Of a DNA stretch of 64,000 nt, positions 18,500 through 25,869 are shown piece after piece. Source of the stretch: Thalassoroseus pseudoceratinae (lineage in GTDB: Bacteria > Planctomycetota > Planctomycetia > Planctomycetales > Planctomycetaceae). The notes below the pieces were generated by a model. That model saw nothing but the letters and a program-made list of their open reading frames with translations. It had not been told where the DNA came from and searched no databases. Location of the stretch: contig NZ_JAALXT010000001.1 of the NCBI RefSeq assembly GCF_011634775.1, positions 558,001 to 622,000 of the forward strand. The letters are read 5' to 3'. Both the position numbers and the translations under genes were made by a program. Position 1 is the first letter of the stretch; every line of letters begins with the position of its first letter.

Positions 18500-20974
18500 T
18501 TACACGGTTATTGGAGTGTTGTCGGGGAATTCAGACCGGTCGCGAGAAGAATGTTGCTTCCGCCGCAGCCGATAAATTGTCGAAGCCGAAAGAGATGTCT
18601 GTTCGGCAATCTCGGAAACGCTCGTGCCGGCCGCCAGCATCGAGACGGCTTTAGCGACCTCGTCAGGATTGAGATGTTGCCAGCGACCGCGATTCCGCTT
18701 TACTGCAACGGACCGCGTCCGCCTATGGGTGCCGAAGTCGTAAGCCCGAGTCGCTGTTGACTCATGGATCTTGAGGTGCCGGGCGATCCGTGGAAACGGC
18801 CACTGTTTCTCATCCCGCAACCGCACGACTTCCGCAGCATGAGATTTATATTTCGGTTCTGGCTTGGAACCCTTCTGTCGCGGCCGCCTCTTTCTCGGTT
18901 TTTCAGGCTCGGGACGTCCGCCCGTTTCAGCAAAGCGGATGGCGTCATCCGCCAACTTCCAAATGACTCCCAACTCTTCCGAAATCCACTGCGTGCTGCG
19001 TCCTTCGAGCTTGTAGGCGAGGGCTCGTCCAGAAATCTGCTCGTATTTCGGCACTTCCCGCAGCCAGACTTCGTGCTTCTCGCCGATTGTCCAAACAGCG
19101 GATATTGGGAGTTCCCAACATTCGCTATTTGGACAATCCTTCGGACGCGTTAGATGTGAAACGATTGCATTACCGTTGAGCGCGAATTTCGCAAACCATT
19201 GCGGCTTTTTGGAGCCCTTAACTTCGCGTTGCTCGACGATGATCTCGCCAAGCATCTTTTGCAAGATTGGAGCTGCGGCTTCTACTTCTTTAGAAAGTAG
19301 GCCGTGCAGGTCGTCGAGCGTTTCAGTGATGAACTCCTCGGTCATTGGAAGGGGATCATCATTCCATTTCACCGAAAGTTCCCGCTCACGATCCCGAAGT
19401 CTTGAGAGCGTGTCCTCGACCTCACGGACCACGGTTACCATGGTTCCAATGTCGCCGATCTCACCGGATGTTAGGTGTCGCCGCAATTCGGCCAAGCGTT
19501 CTTCAGTCTCACAAATTCTCGCTTTCACGGTCTGAAGTTCCACATCGTCAGATTCGGGAATCTCGTCCAAAATCCGGTTTGCCTCGACAAGAAGACGTTC
19601 AAGAAATTCCTTCGTGAAAATCTCTGATCGCAGGTGATCCAACAGTGAGTTCTCGACATGGCTGAGCCGTTTATAGCCTTTGAAGGTACAGCCCTTCTTG
19701 CCGTCCCGACCGTTGAGGCAGCAGAGAGAGGCGTATTTTCCACTACGACCTAAGTAGAGTGGTTTTCCGCAGCAACCGCAGGTCAGATGGAACAGTCGCT
19801 TTGGAACGGCCCTCTGCCGTTCGCCCGACTGGACGTTCTTTCGAGTCGAATCGAAGGCCGATTTGGACTCCGCCAAGCGAACTTGGGCAGCTTCCCAGAC
19901 CTCGTCCGAAACAAGCCGAAGGTGAGAAACATCCCGGCTCAGCCATTCTTCGGGCGGATGTTCGACCACGGTCACCTTCCCCGTTTCCGGGTCACGAACC
20001 TGCGAGGTCATGCCCCAATACTCAATGCCTTTATAGACCGGCCGCTTGAGCAGTTGCCGGAGGCGCGTGTCGTCCCAGTTGCCGCCTTCTACGTTGCGAG
20101 CATTGAGGTCGGCAATGATTGCAGTTCGATCCTCCCTCTTGACGGCGAAGCGGTCAAAAATTTCACGCACGATTTTGGCGGCAGCATCGTCGATCACACG
20201 CTGCTTCTCAACCCGCCCTTTGTGGTTGATGACAACTTCACCGTTGGCGTCGAGTAGCGGCACGTCCCGTTGGCCGAGGCAGGGGCCGTTGACGATGCGG
20301 TCTTGCAGGAAGGCATCCCGCATTCCTCGCTTGACGCGGTGAGATTTATTCCGACTCTCTTGCTCGTCGATCGCGGCGGAGATGGCATAGTGCAGTGCGG
20401 CGCTCTGCTGGCTGGTGTCGATCCCGTTGCCGATTGTGATCAGCACGCAGCCGGAGGCGTCGAGAAGCCGCTTGAAGAGGTGGGCTTCCGCCTGATCGCG
20501 GCCAAGCCGAGCGGAGTCGTCCACGTACAGCCGGCAGCAAACTCGCTTCTCGATTGCCTGTTTCATTTGTCGATACCCGGTTCGGGCAGCGATTTTCCCG
20601 GTGATCGCACCGTCCGCGAAAACATGCGGCCAAGGCATCATCACGCCGTCGCGGACGACACGCTCCAGACAGATCCCAAGCTGCTGTGGGAGCGACCTCG
20701 GATTTGAGTTCGGATCGGAGTAGCGGAGATAAACGCCGCCCGTGGCCTTTGGTGGAATCGGAAAGCGAATCGTTCCCGATCCTCCGAGATACCGGTCTTC
20801 AAAATCCTCGACCATGGCCTCGATTCGCTCGTCCGGATCGGCATCCAATAGCGGGACCAATTCAGGACAATGTTCTTCCGCATATTTCAGCCAGACGATA
20901 ACGCAGTCGTGGATGGACTGCGTTGTGGGCATTCCATGCGGTCGTTTGCCACCAGGGTTCTTTGCATTCGCCAT
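18500..20974 (-). CDS. Large serine recombinase with N-terminal extension and extra C-terminal HTH domains
   Basis: The start chosen is the ATG at 20974 (MANAKNPGGK), which has GGAGAA five bases upstream; the frame extends to 21025. The protein is 824 aa. After an unusual N-terminal extension of about 80 residues comes the resolvase catalytic domain with the nucleophile serine in YLRYSDPNS (about residue 86) and SARLGRD containing the conserved arginines. The recombinase domain follows (GMRDAFLQDRIVNGPCLGQR), then a zinc ribbon (LTCGCCGKP ... GCTFKGY) and a coiled coil (about 440-560). The last 200 residues contain two further HTH-like segments (FPRIARHLKIHESTATRAYD and VSEIAEQTSLSASTIYRLRR), not part of a standard large serine recombinase. 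It probably integrates or excises a mobile element. Confidence 0.88.
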   Translation of the reverse strand: MANAKNPGGKRPHGMPTTQSIHDCVIVWLKYAEEHCPELVPLLDADPDERIEAMVEDFEDRYLGGSGTIRFPIPPKATGGVYLRYSDPNSNPRSLPQQLGICLERVVRDGVMMPWPHVFADGAITGKIAARTGYRQMKQAIEKRVCCRLYVDDSARLGRDQAEAHLFKRLLDASGCVLITIGNGIDTSQQSAALHYAISAAIDEQESRNKSHRVKRGMRDAFLQDRIVNGPCLGQRDVPLLDANGEVVINHKGRVEKQRVIDDAAAKIVREIFDRFAVKREDRTAIIADLNARNVEGGNWDDTRLRQLLKRPVYKGIEYWGMTSQVRDPETGKVTVVEHPPEEWLSRDVSHLRLVSDEVWEAAQVRLAESKSAFDSTRKNVQSGERQRAVPKRLFHLTCGCCGKPLYLGRSGKYASLCCLNGRDGKKGCTFKGYKRLSHVENSLLDHLRSEIFTKEFLERLLVEANRILDEIPESDDVELQTVKARICETEERLAELRRHLTSGEIGDIGTMVTVVREVEDTLSRLRDRERELSVKWNDDPLPMTEEFITETLDDLHGLLSKEVEAAAPILQKMLGEIIVEQREVKGSKKPQWFAKFALNGNAIVSHLTRPKDCPNSECWELPISAVWTIGEKHEVWLREVPKYEQISGRALAYKLEGRSTQWISEELGVIWKLADDAIRFAETGGRPEPEKPRKRRPRQKGSKPEPKYKSHAAEVVRLRDEKQWPFPRIARHLKIHESTATRAYDFGTHRRTRSVAVKRNRGRWQHLNPDEVAKAVSMLAAGTSVSEIAEQTSLSASTIYRLRRKQHSSRDRSEFPDNTPITV

Positions 20975-21154
20975 CGCTCTTCTCCAAAGGAGAAGACAGC
21001 AATCGGGCTTGGCACACTGTGCCAAAATATGTAGTCAATCGTGAGAAACCTTGAACGCAGCTGACCACAAACGACTAGCCGCAAACTCCAGCGAAACCCA
21101 GACTTATGACCATAAGTGGTGTTCTAGCTGAGAGTTGGGGAAACGCCAAAAACG

Positions 21155-21176
21155 AATCCCCCCCCTCTCCGCTTAT
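21155..21176 (+). other. Putative displaced 3' end of a tRNA-Ser gene (attachment-site remnant)
   Basis: The stretch CGAATCCCCCCCTCTCCGC resembles the T-loop end, T-stem 3' strand and acceptor 3' strand of bacterial tRNA-Ser genes. The bases to its left do not form the rest of a tRNA: there is no TTC of the T-loop and no anticodon arm. An intrinsic terminator follows eight bases later, as expected downstream of a tRNA. It starts about 180 bases from the start codon of the serine recombinase gene. Reading: an element inserted in tRNA-Ser displaced the original 3' end to here, and the restored tRNA would lie to the left, outside this window. The similarity is short and could be accidental. Confidence 0.4.
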
Positions 21177-21183
21177 GTATGAA

Positions 21184-21214
21184 GCCGTCAACAGAACCGT
21201 TGGCGGCCTTTTTT
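21184..21214 (+). terminator. Intrinsic terminator after the tRNA-Ser-like fragment
   Basis: GCCGTCAAC and GTTGGCGGC form a nine-base stem with one mismatch around the loop AGAACC, followed by C and six T on the plus strand. No plus-strand protein gene ends here, so it probably belonged to the tRNA-Ser-like gene whose 3' end lies just upstream. Confidence 0.7.
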
Positions 21215-22112
21215 GTGTCATGCTTGTATTTTCGTCTCCATTCGTTGTGTCGAGAAAGTGCTTGAATGGCTTCCGGTTCCCACTCAGTGCCTTGGTTTTC
21301 CGTTCAGAATGACGATAACCGATGCACCGCCGCTTGGGAGTCAGGGTAAGTGGGGTAGGGTGCAGAGTATGATCGCGTCCTGATCAATGAGGCCTTTAAC
21401 TCCGCCTCCCAGTTTCATCAATACCCGACGTTGCTGCATGTGAAACGAATGCATATCAGCAAGTGTGCAGGTGACCTTTTTGACCAAGTGACTTCAAAAC
21501 CTGCGTTTGACCACACTACCGGCCATCGTTCGGGATCTGTAGATCTCCAAGCAGGTACTTGATTGAAAGCGGAGCCGTCAGGTCCTAGTCACTTTTTGTG
21601 ACGCAGTCGCTACAGCAATTCCTTAAGAGTCGAGTTCATCGAAACCGAACAGCGATCACCAGTCTTCGGTTTCCAACCTAGTTCGCCACGAACGAATAGT
21701 AGGAACCGTCTTACAGCTTGTCGAACTCAGAAGACAGTCCGCTGCGTTCTTTGGGAGAGTATCTTCCAGTCTTATTGCTATCTGGGTGAGTGAAGCTCCA
21801 AGACACGGCCTTGCGAGACCAATTCTCCCAAAGCAAGGGGAAACGATCGTTCGATATGGCGTTGAACTCGGAATAGATAGTGCTGGGAATGCTCTGGTAG
21901 AAGAGGGCGTCGCCGTACTGATGCTTGCGGCGATGGCCAGTTTTCATCAAAACGAACTGGCGTACTTGACGCAGGGGTCTTTTGATCTTGAGCGTCTGAC
22001 AACGCATCATGCGAGGGCACACAAGGACAACGCTGCGCGGGCTGAATACTCGATCGCCCGACATCAACTTGCAGTCACAAAGTACAAAATCAAGTCCAAA
22101 TACAGTTGAGAA

Positions 22113-22141
22113 TGACAAGAGATGGCTTTCGAGCCATCTCT
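22113..22141 (-). terminator. Hairpin downstream of tRNA-Arg
   Basis: AGAGATGGCT (22118-22127) pairs perfectly with AGCCATCTCT (22132-22141), with a four-base loop. It lies six bases beyond the mature 3' end of tRNA-Arg. The T-tract that follows on the minus strand is weak (TGTCATTCT), so termination may be partial. Confidence 0.6.
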
Positions 22142-22146
22142 TTGAG

Positions 22147-22220
22147 TACCCCCGGCGGGATTCGAACCCACGACCTTCGGTTTAGGAAACCGACGCTCTA
22201 TCCTGCTGAGCTACGAGGGC
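22147..22220 (-). tRNA. tRNA-Arg (anticodon CCT)
   Basis: On the minus strand the sequence folds as a full cloverleaf. It has acceptor GCCCTCG with CGGGGGT, a D-arm, an anticodon stem TCGGT/ACCGA with loop TTCCTAA giving anticodon CCT, and a T-arm GTGGG-TTCGAAT-CCCGC. CCA is not encoded. Acceptor position 5 is a U facing G (wobble). The displaced copy of the 5' half at the far end of the island has C there and would pair perfectly. The 5' half, from the anticodon loop outward, is duplicated at 33339-33380, so the gene is the integration site of the adjacent island. Confidence 0.93.
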
Positions 22221-22223
22221 AAG
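22182..22223 (-). repeat. Attachment site (proximal copy) within the 5' half of tRNA-Arg
   Basis: These 42 bases recur at 33339-33380 with a single difference (A at 22216 against G at 33373). They cover the anticodon loop to the 5' end of the tRNA plus three flanking bases. The integrase gene starts 185 bases away on the island side. Together the copies define an island of 11,157 bp from repeat start to repeat start. Confidence 0.9.
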
Positions 22224-22407
22224 TTATAGCAGCACTACAACTTACGGCAAGTTTTCGTTCAGCCTGCTTTAACACCTTACGCCCATTGTTACGCCCGTTT
22301 GTGCCCGTCATAATTGACGTGTGCCCAATTTGGGGCGTAAATGAGACTCGCCGGTTGCAGCCGACGAGCCTCGATCCCACCTACCTTTTCAGAACGAAGG
22401 TGAGACA

Positions 22408-23700
22408 ATGGCGAATTCTAACAAGCGTAACCGTTCAAAGAAACCCGCTAAGCCAAGGCCAGACTTTCCGCTCTATGCTCATGGCGTGGGAAAGTGGGCC
22501 AAGAAGGTCAGAGGCAAGACGGTCTACTTCACGAAGTGGACAGACGATCCAAAGGGTGTGACTGCTCTGGAAATGTGGCTGGAGCAGAAGGACGATCTAA
22601 TCGCTGGTCGTCAGCCTCGCAAGCATGATCCAGATACGTTGACGGTTGGCCATCTCTGTAATCACTTCCTCACGCATCACGAAGAACGCCGAGACCGTGG
22701 CGAGATCAGTCCAAGAACGTTTCAGGGACTGCACGCGACGTGTGCCAACATCATCAAGTGTTTCGGCAAGGGTCGACCCGTCTCCGATCTGACACCTGAC
22801 GATTTCGGTAAGCTGCGATCGGCATTGGCTGAGACTCGGAAAGCTGTGTCACTCCGAAACGAGATGCAACGCTGTCGATCTGTCTTTCGATATGCGTATG
22901 TCAATGGCTTGGTCGACCGAGAGGTGCAGTATGGCTCCAAGTTCGACAAGCCAGAGTTGAAACAGGTTCGGCGTGAACGTCGGCAGGCCAAAGACGAACA
23001 TGGCTTGCGGATGTTTGATGCGGACGAACTCCGACTGATCTTGGACAACGCCAAACAGCCACTCCGCACGATGGTCTTGCTGGCGGTCAATTGTGGATTC
23101 GGACCCACCGACCTGTCTCGGTTGCCGATGCAGTACGTGGACCTGGAAGCCGGATTGATCGACTATCCGAGACCGAAGACGGAAGCCGACCGGATTTGTC
23201 CGCTGTGGCCTGAGACGATTGCCGCAATCAAAGAATGGATTCCGAATCGACCGACCGCGAAGAGTGCAGACAACAAAGGTCTACTATTCCTGACGGTCAG
23301 AGGTGCTGCATTCGTGAAGGTCTCCAAAAATGGCTCACCAAAGGATGCGATTGGTCAAGAGTTGGATAAGGTTCTTAAACGGCTTGGCATCAAACGTAAG
23401 GGAGTCGGATTCTACGCACTCCGACATACGTTCCGAACTGTGGCCGATGCCGCCAAAGACCCTGTGGCGACGAATCTAATTATGGGCCATGTCGACGCCT
23501 CGATGGGTGCGATTTACAGAGAGGATATCGCAACGAGCCGACTCCGAGCCGTCACCGATCACGTTCGGCAATGGCTGTTTCCGCCTGACAAGGACTCCAA
23601 GCCGACAGACGATCCTGGCAAGGAATCACCCCAGGCGGGTGATTTGCCGGACGACACCAATGACAATGAACCGCCGATCCTCAAGCTGTTTGCGGGATAA
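22408..23700 (+). CDS. int: Tyrosine recombinase (integrase) of the island
   Basis: The protein is 430 aa. A basic N-terminus (about 1-60) precedes a SAM-like core-binding domain (about 80-190: LTVGHLCNHFLTHHEERR ... GRPVSDLTPDDFGKLRSAL). The catalytic domain (about 200-395) contains ALRHTFRT with the HxxR pair near 338-341, MGHVD near 358, and the probable nucleophile tyrosine in AIYRED near 370. The first catalytic arginine, normally in a TGxRxxEL-like box, is not obvious: the aligned segment reads NCGFGPTDLSRLP near 227-239. The gene is adjacent to and divergent from tRNA-Arg, the attachment site, so it very probably catalyses integration and excision there. The start has AACGAAGGTGAGAC upstream, a plausible ribosome-binding site. 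Confidence 0.92.
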   Translation: MANSNKRNRSKKPAKPRPDFPLYAHGVGKWAKKVRGKTVYFTKWTDDPKGVTALEMWLEQKDDLIAGRQPRKHDPDTLTVGHLCNHFLTHHEERRDRGEISPRTFQGLHATCANIIKCFGKGRPVSDLTPDDFGKLRSALAETRKAVSLRNEMQRCRSVFRYAYVNGLVDREVQYGSKFDKPELKQVRRERRQAKDEHGLRMFDADELRLILDNAKQPLRTMVLLAVNCGFGPTDLSRLPMQYVDLEAGLIDYPRPKTEADRICPLWPETIAAIKEWIPNRPTAKSADNKGLLFLTVRGAAFVKVSKNGSPKDAIGQELDKVLKRLGIKRKGVGFYALRHTFRTVADAAKDPVATNLIMGHVDASMGAIYREDIATSRLRAVTDHVRQWLFPPDKDSKPTDDPGKESPQAGDLPDDTNDNEPPILKLFAG

Positions 23701-23812
23701 AACCGTAGGGCTTGTTGGGTCCACAATAATTGGCCATCTCGTCTCTTCCAGTTCCTGTCGATTCGTGGAAGGGACAACCTCGACAAGCAGATAGCTAGGT
23801 AGCTCCTAGTGT

Positions 23813-23857
23813 TGGCCATGCCGGATTGGATGATCCTTCTCCGATTCGGCATGGCCA
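23813..23857 (+). terminator. Long inverted repeat after the integrase gene
   Basis: TGGCCATGCCG at 23813-23823 pairs with CGGCATGGCCA at 23847-23857, extended by further pairs around one mismatch, with an intervening loop of about 20 bases. It is followed by GTCTGTTTCTTTG, only a weak T-rich tract. It lies between the integrase stop and the next start at 23888. It could terminate the integrase message or act as a regulatory leader. Confidence 0.5.
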
Positions 23858-23887
23858 GTCTGTTTCTTTGCTCCGAAGGATATTCTA

Positions 23888-24610
23888 ATGAGCGACTTTC
23901 TTACTGCATCTCAACGTGCGGAATACTGGATTAACTCTGTGGCCAGTATTGCTCGCTACGCAGAACTCGATAACGTCGAACTCGCATACGGCACGGTGCA
24001 GACTCTCCAATATCGAATTGAGGAAAGCGGTGAAGCACTCGAATCGAGATTTGAAGAGTTGGCAATTCTGTCTGACTCACAGGTTACGTTCGAGGGTTTC
24101 GGCTGGCATGCTCTGAATGATGCAAGGTTTCCAGGCGTCTGGTCGTCAGCACATGAGGCTGTTCATGGTGTCACCATCGAGGCTCTCGAGATTCTGGCTC
24201 AGCCTCTGGAAGACATCACCGACCAGAAAGAACAGAACGAACTGTTTACGCGACTGCTATCGGAACGTGGACATGCTCTTAAAATCTCGATGGTCGAAGT
24301 TGCAAAGGTCCAAGAGCGGATCCGGCGTGAACGTCTGAAACTCGTTGGTCCTCCACCATCGCTACTAGACCAAGTGCTTGAAAAACTGACACCGCAGCAG
24401 AAAGAGCTGGTCGAATATCTTTGGACACATCCGAAGGCTACTTTCCGGCAAATTCGAGAAGTTCGGAAAGGCTGGAATGATGTACCTTCGGACGAGGCAA
24501 TTGAAAGCAAGTTCAAGAAGATACGCCAGCGTCTCAACAAGTACAATTTCGGTGTCGGAATCGTAATCTCCCTAGCTGAGAAGAAGGTTGAGCTCGAACG
24601 ACTAGATTAG
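23888..24610 (+). CDS. Unknown island protein with winged-helix-like C-terminus
   Basis: This 240-aa, mostly helical and acidic protein does not match a family I recognise. The C-terminal 75 residues (LTPQQKELVEYLWTHPKATF, then a segment with IESKFKKIRQRLNKYNFG) have the spacing of a winged-helix DNA-binding domain. GCTCCGAAGGATATTCTAATG gives a plausible ribosome-binding site. The gene lies between integrase and the replication genes and is followed by a strong terminator, so it is probably its own transcription unit. A regulatory role is inferred from position and fold impression only. Confidence 0.65.
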   Translation: MSDFLTASQRAEYWINSVASIARYAELDNVELAYGTVQTLQYRIEESGEALESRFEELAILSDSQVTFEGFGWHALNDARFPGVWSSAHEAVHGVTIEALEILAQPLEDITDQKEQNELFTRLLSERGHALKISMVEVAKVQERIRRERLKLVGPPPSLLDQVLEKLTPQQKELVEYLWTHPKATFRQIREVRKGWNDVPSDEAIESKFKKIRQRLNKYNFGVGIVISLAEKKVELERLD

Positions 24611-24649
24611 TACCCAATTTCGGTCCCAGACAGAACCGTGCTTTGTCGC

Positions 24650-24703
24650 AAACCCCTGACGATGATTGGCCTCGTTGAAGCCAATTGTCCTCAGGGGTTT
24701 TTT
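24650..24703 (+). terminator. Strong intrinsic terminator overlapping the leader of the next gene
   Basis: AACCCCTGA near 24650 pairs with TCAGGGGTT near 24690-24698, with a second inner stem ATTGGC/GCCAAT, and ends in a run of T. The next start codon (ATG at 24705) comes two bases after the T-run. Its only ribosome-binding-like bases (AGGGG) lie in the right arm of the stem. The hairpin could therefore both end the upstream message and mask translation initiation. Confidence 0.8.
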
Positions 24704-24704
24704 C

Positions 24705-24884
24705 ATGACTAATGAACTACAAACACGAATCAAAGAAGCAATCGCCGACCTGCCGACGGTCGAAGAGATTCGAACAAGGATTGCGGAGAATATCCACGAA
24801 CGTCAGATTCTTCGGCAAATGCTCAAACTTGCCGAACAGCGTGACGAAGCAAATGCACTTCGGCACGAGAAGGGAGACACATAA
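24705..24884 (+). CDS. Small charged helical protein (59 aa)
   Basis: The ATG at 24705 follows a terminator hairpin; a TTG at 24666 in the same frame is possible but would lie inside the hairpin. The sequence is almost entirely helical and charged (RTRIAENIHERQILRQMLKL), of the kind seen in short coiled-coil proteins next to excisionase genes. The stop codon overlaps the ATG of the HTH gene by one base, which implies translational coupling. No family recognised. Confidence 0.6.
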   Translation: MTNELQTRIKEAIADLPTVEEIRTRIAENIHERQILRQMLKLAEQRDEANALRHEKGDT

Positions 24885-25135
24885 TGAGTGCTCCCAAATC
24901 TGCATTAACGGTTGCTCAAGTTGCCGAGCGACTCGGAACTAGACCGCACACAGTGACGGCTTGGATCAAATCCGGCGAACTCCGAGCGATCGACATCAGC
25001 CAATCGGCTGGCGGTCGTCCGACTTGGCGAATCATGCCCGAAGACCTCGACGCCTTTATAGAACGTCGAACGCATCAGGCAGCACCAAAGCGAACTCGGA
25101 GAAAGAAACGCTCCAATATTAAGGAGTTTTTCTAA
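24884..25135 (+). CDS. Excisionase-like HTH DNA-binding protein
   Basis: This 83-aa protein has a MerR/AlpA-type helix-turn-helix: LTVAQVAERLGTRPHTVTAW, then IKSGELRAIDIS, GGRPTWRI and the closing helix MPEDLDAFIERR. This is the standard excisionase-family layout. The C-terminal tail is very basic (KRTRRKKR). The start overlaps the preceding stop, and the stop overlaps the following ATG at 25135, so the three genes form a tightly coupled unit. It probably controls excision and/or transcription of the replication genes. Confidence 0.82.
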   Translation: MSAPKSALTVAQVAERLGTRPHTVTAWIKSGELRAIDISQSAGGRPTWRIMPEDLDAFIERRTHQAAPKRTRRKKRSNIKEFF

Positions 25136-25869
25136 TGCCGATATCCAAAGCACGCATATTGAAGAACGCTGCGAAATCTCTGTACGACAAGAACGTGCCG
25201 ATCATTCCGATGACGGTCGACAAGAAGGCGACCGGCAAGTGGGCAGGTCTCGAAGACGGATTCGATTGGGTCGACATCGAACGCGACATTGATGGCGGTC
25301 TGGCTAAGGGAATCGCAATCAATCTTGCCTATACCGATTGGTTGGATATCGAATGCGACTCTGAAGAAGCAGAGACACACCTGCAATCGCTGTTTGGTGG
25401 CAAGATTCCACCGACTCCGACTTGGCAATCCGGTCGCGGCAAGCATCGGCTATTCCGTAAGGATCGGTCGAAGTGGCCAAAGGGTAAAGGATTTGCCGTC
25501 GGCAAGCTCGACATTCTGTTGGGCAACGGCAAAGGCTGCTTAACGACCGTGCCGCCATCGCTGCACCCTGAGGGAATGGAACGGTATTGGCTGGATGGTC
25601 TGTCGCTCGATGACCTCGAACCGGCTGAACTGCCTGAAAACGTCATCCGGCAGCTAGTTGAAACGTCGGAAGGCTCAGTAGGGTCGAGTAGGGTCGACCC
25701 TAAAGTGGCAAAGTTGGGGGGAAAGATGCCACATCGCAATTGCTGGCGATGGTTGCGGACGTTGAGTGCTGGCATTCCACCGATGGTGAAACCTCATACG
25801 CATCTGTGCGGAATGGAGAGCACCTCGAGCACTGGCCAATCGACTCCAAACGGTTCCAGGATTTTCTGA
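25135..25869 (+). CDS. Bifunctional primase-polymerase domain (0-frame part of a split primase/ATPase)
   Basis: This 244-aa frame carries a Prim-Pol domain: catalytic acidic motif WLDIECD, the basic motif SGRGKHRLF and the family motif KLDILLGNGKG ... VPPSLHPEG (all within residues about 60-150). From about residue 197 the sequence (MPHRNCWRWLRTLSAG onward) no longer resembles the family, whereas the -1 frame does (KDATSQLLAMVADVE). The switch falls at a G-run at 25716-25722. A frameshifted product would be 692 aa, joining the Prim-Pol to the ATPase encoded downstream. The unshifted product would be a short primase with an unrelated 48-residue tail. Role: priming and replication of the island DNA. 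Confidence 0.88.
   Translation: MPISKARILKNAAKSLYDKNVPIIPMTVDKKATGKWAGLEDGFDWVDIERDIDGGLAKGIAINLAYTDWLDIECDSEEAETHLQSLFGGKIPPTPTWQSGRGKHRLFRKDRSKWPKGKGFAVGKLDILLGNGKGCLTTVPPSLHPEGMERYWLDGLSLDDLEPAELPENVIRQLVETSEGSVGSSRVDPKVAKLGGKMPHRNCWRWLRTLSAGIPPMVKPHTHLCGMESTSSTGQSTPNGSRIF
25716..25751 (+). promoter_or_regulatory. Putative -1 ribosomal frameshift signal in the primase gene
   Basis: The heptamer GGGGGGA at 25716-25722 is in the X XXY YYZ phase of the 0 frame (codons ttG GGG GGA). Nine bases later, CATCGC (25732-25737) and GCGATG (25746-25751) form a six-base stem with an eight-base loop. After a -1 slip the next codon is AAA at 25722, and the protein continues in the family's expected sequence. 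The -1 frame is open from just after a TAA at 25701-25703. A plain one-base mutation or sequencing error in the G-run would give the same pattern. Confidence 0.6.

Larger units (their letters stand above)
20975..22112. other. Gene-poor junction between two mobile elements
   Basis: More than 1.1 kb lies between the serine recombinase and tRNA-Arg. It contains a tRNA-Ser-like 3' fragment with a terminator (21155-21214). Several short open frames on both strands around 21711-22118 show no recognisable motif or consistent codon pattern. I treat those as non-coding or as unrecognisable remnants. Confidence 0.4.

Noticed and set aside
21711-22118. Overlapping open frames on both strands left of tRNA-Arg (135 and 107 codons)
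   Set aside because: Neither has a recognisable motif, a good ribosome-binding site or biased codon use; they cannot both be real and neither is supported.
22224-22260. Promoter for tRNA-Arg with -10 TATAAC directly before the gene
   Set aside because: The hexamer ends only two to three bases before the mature 5' end, so transcription would start inside the tRNA.
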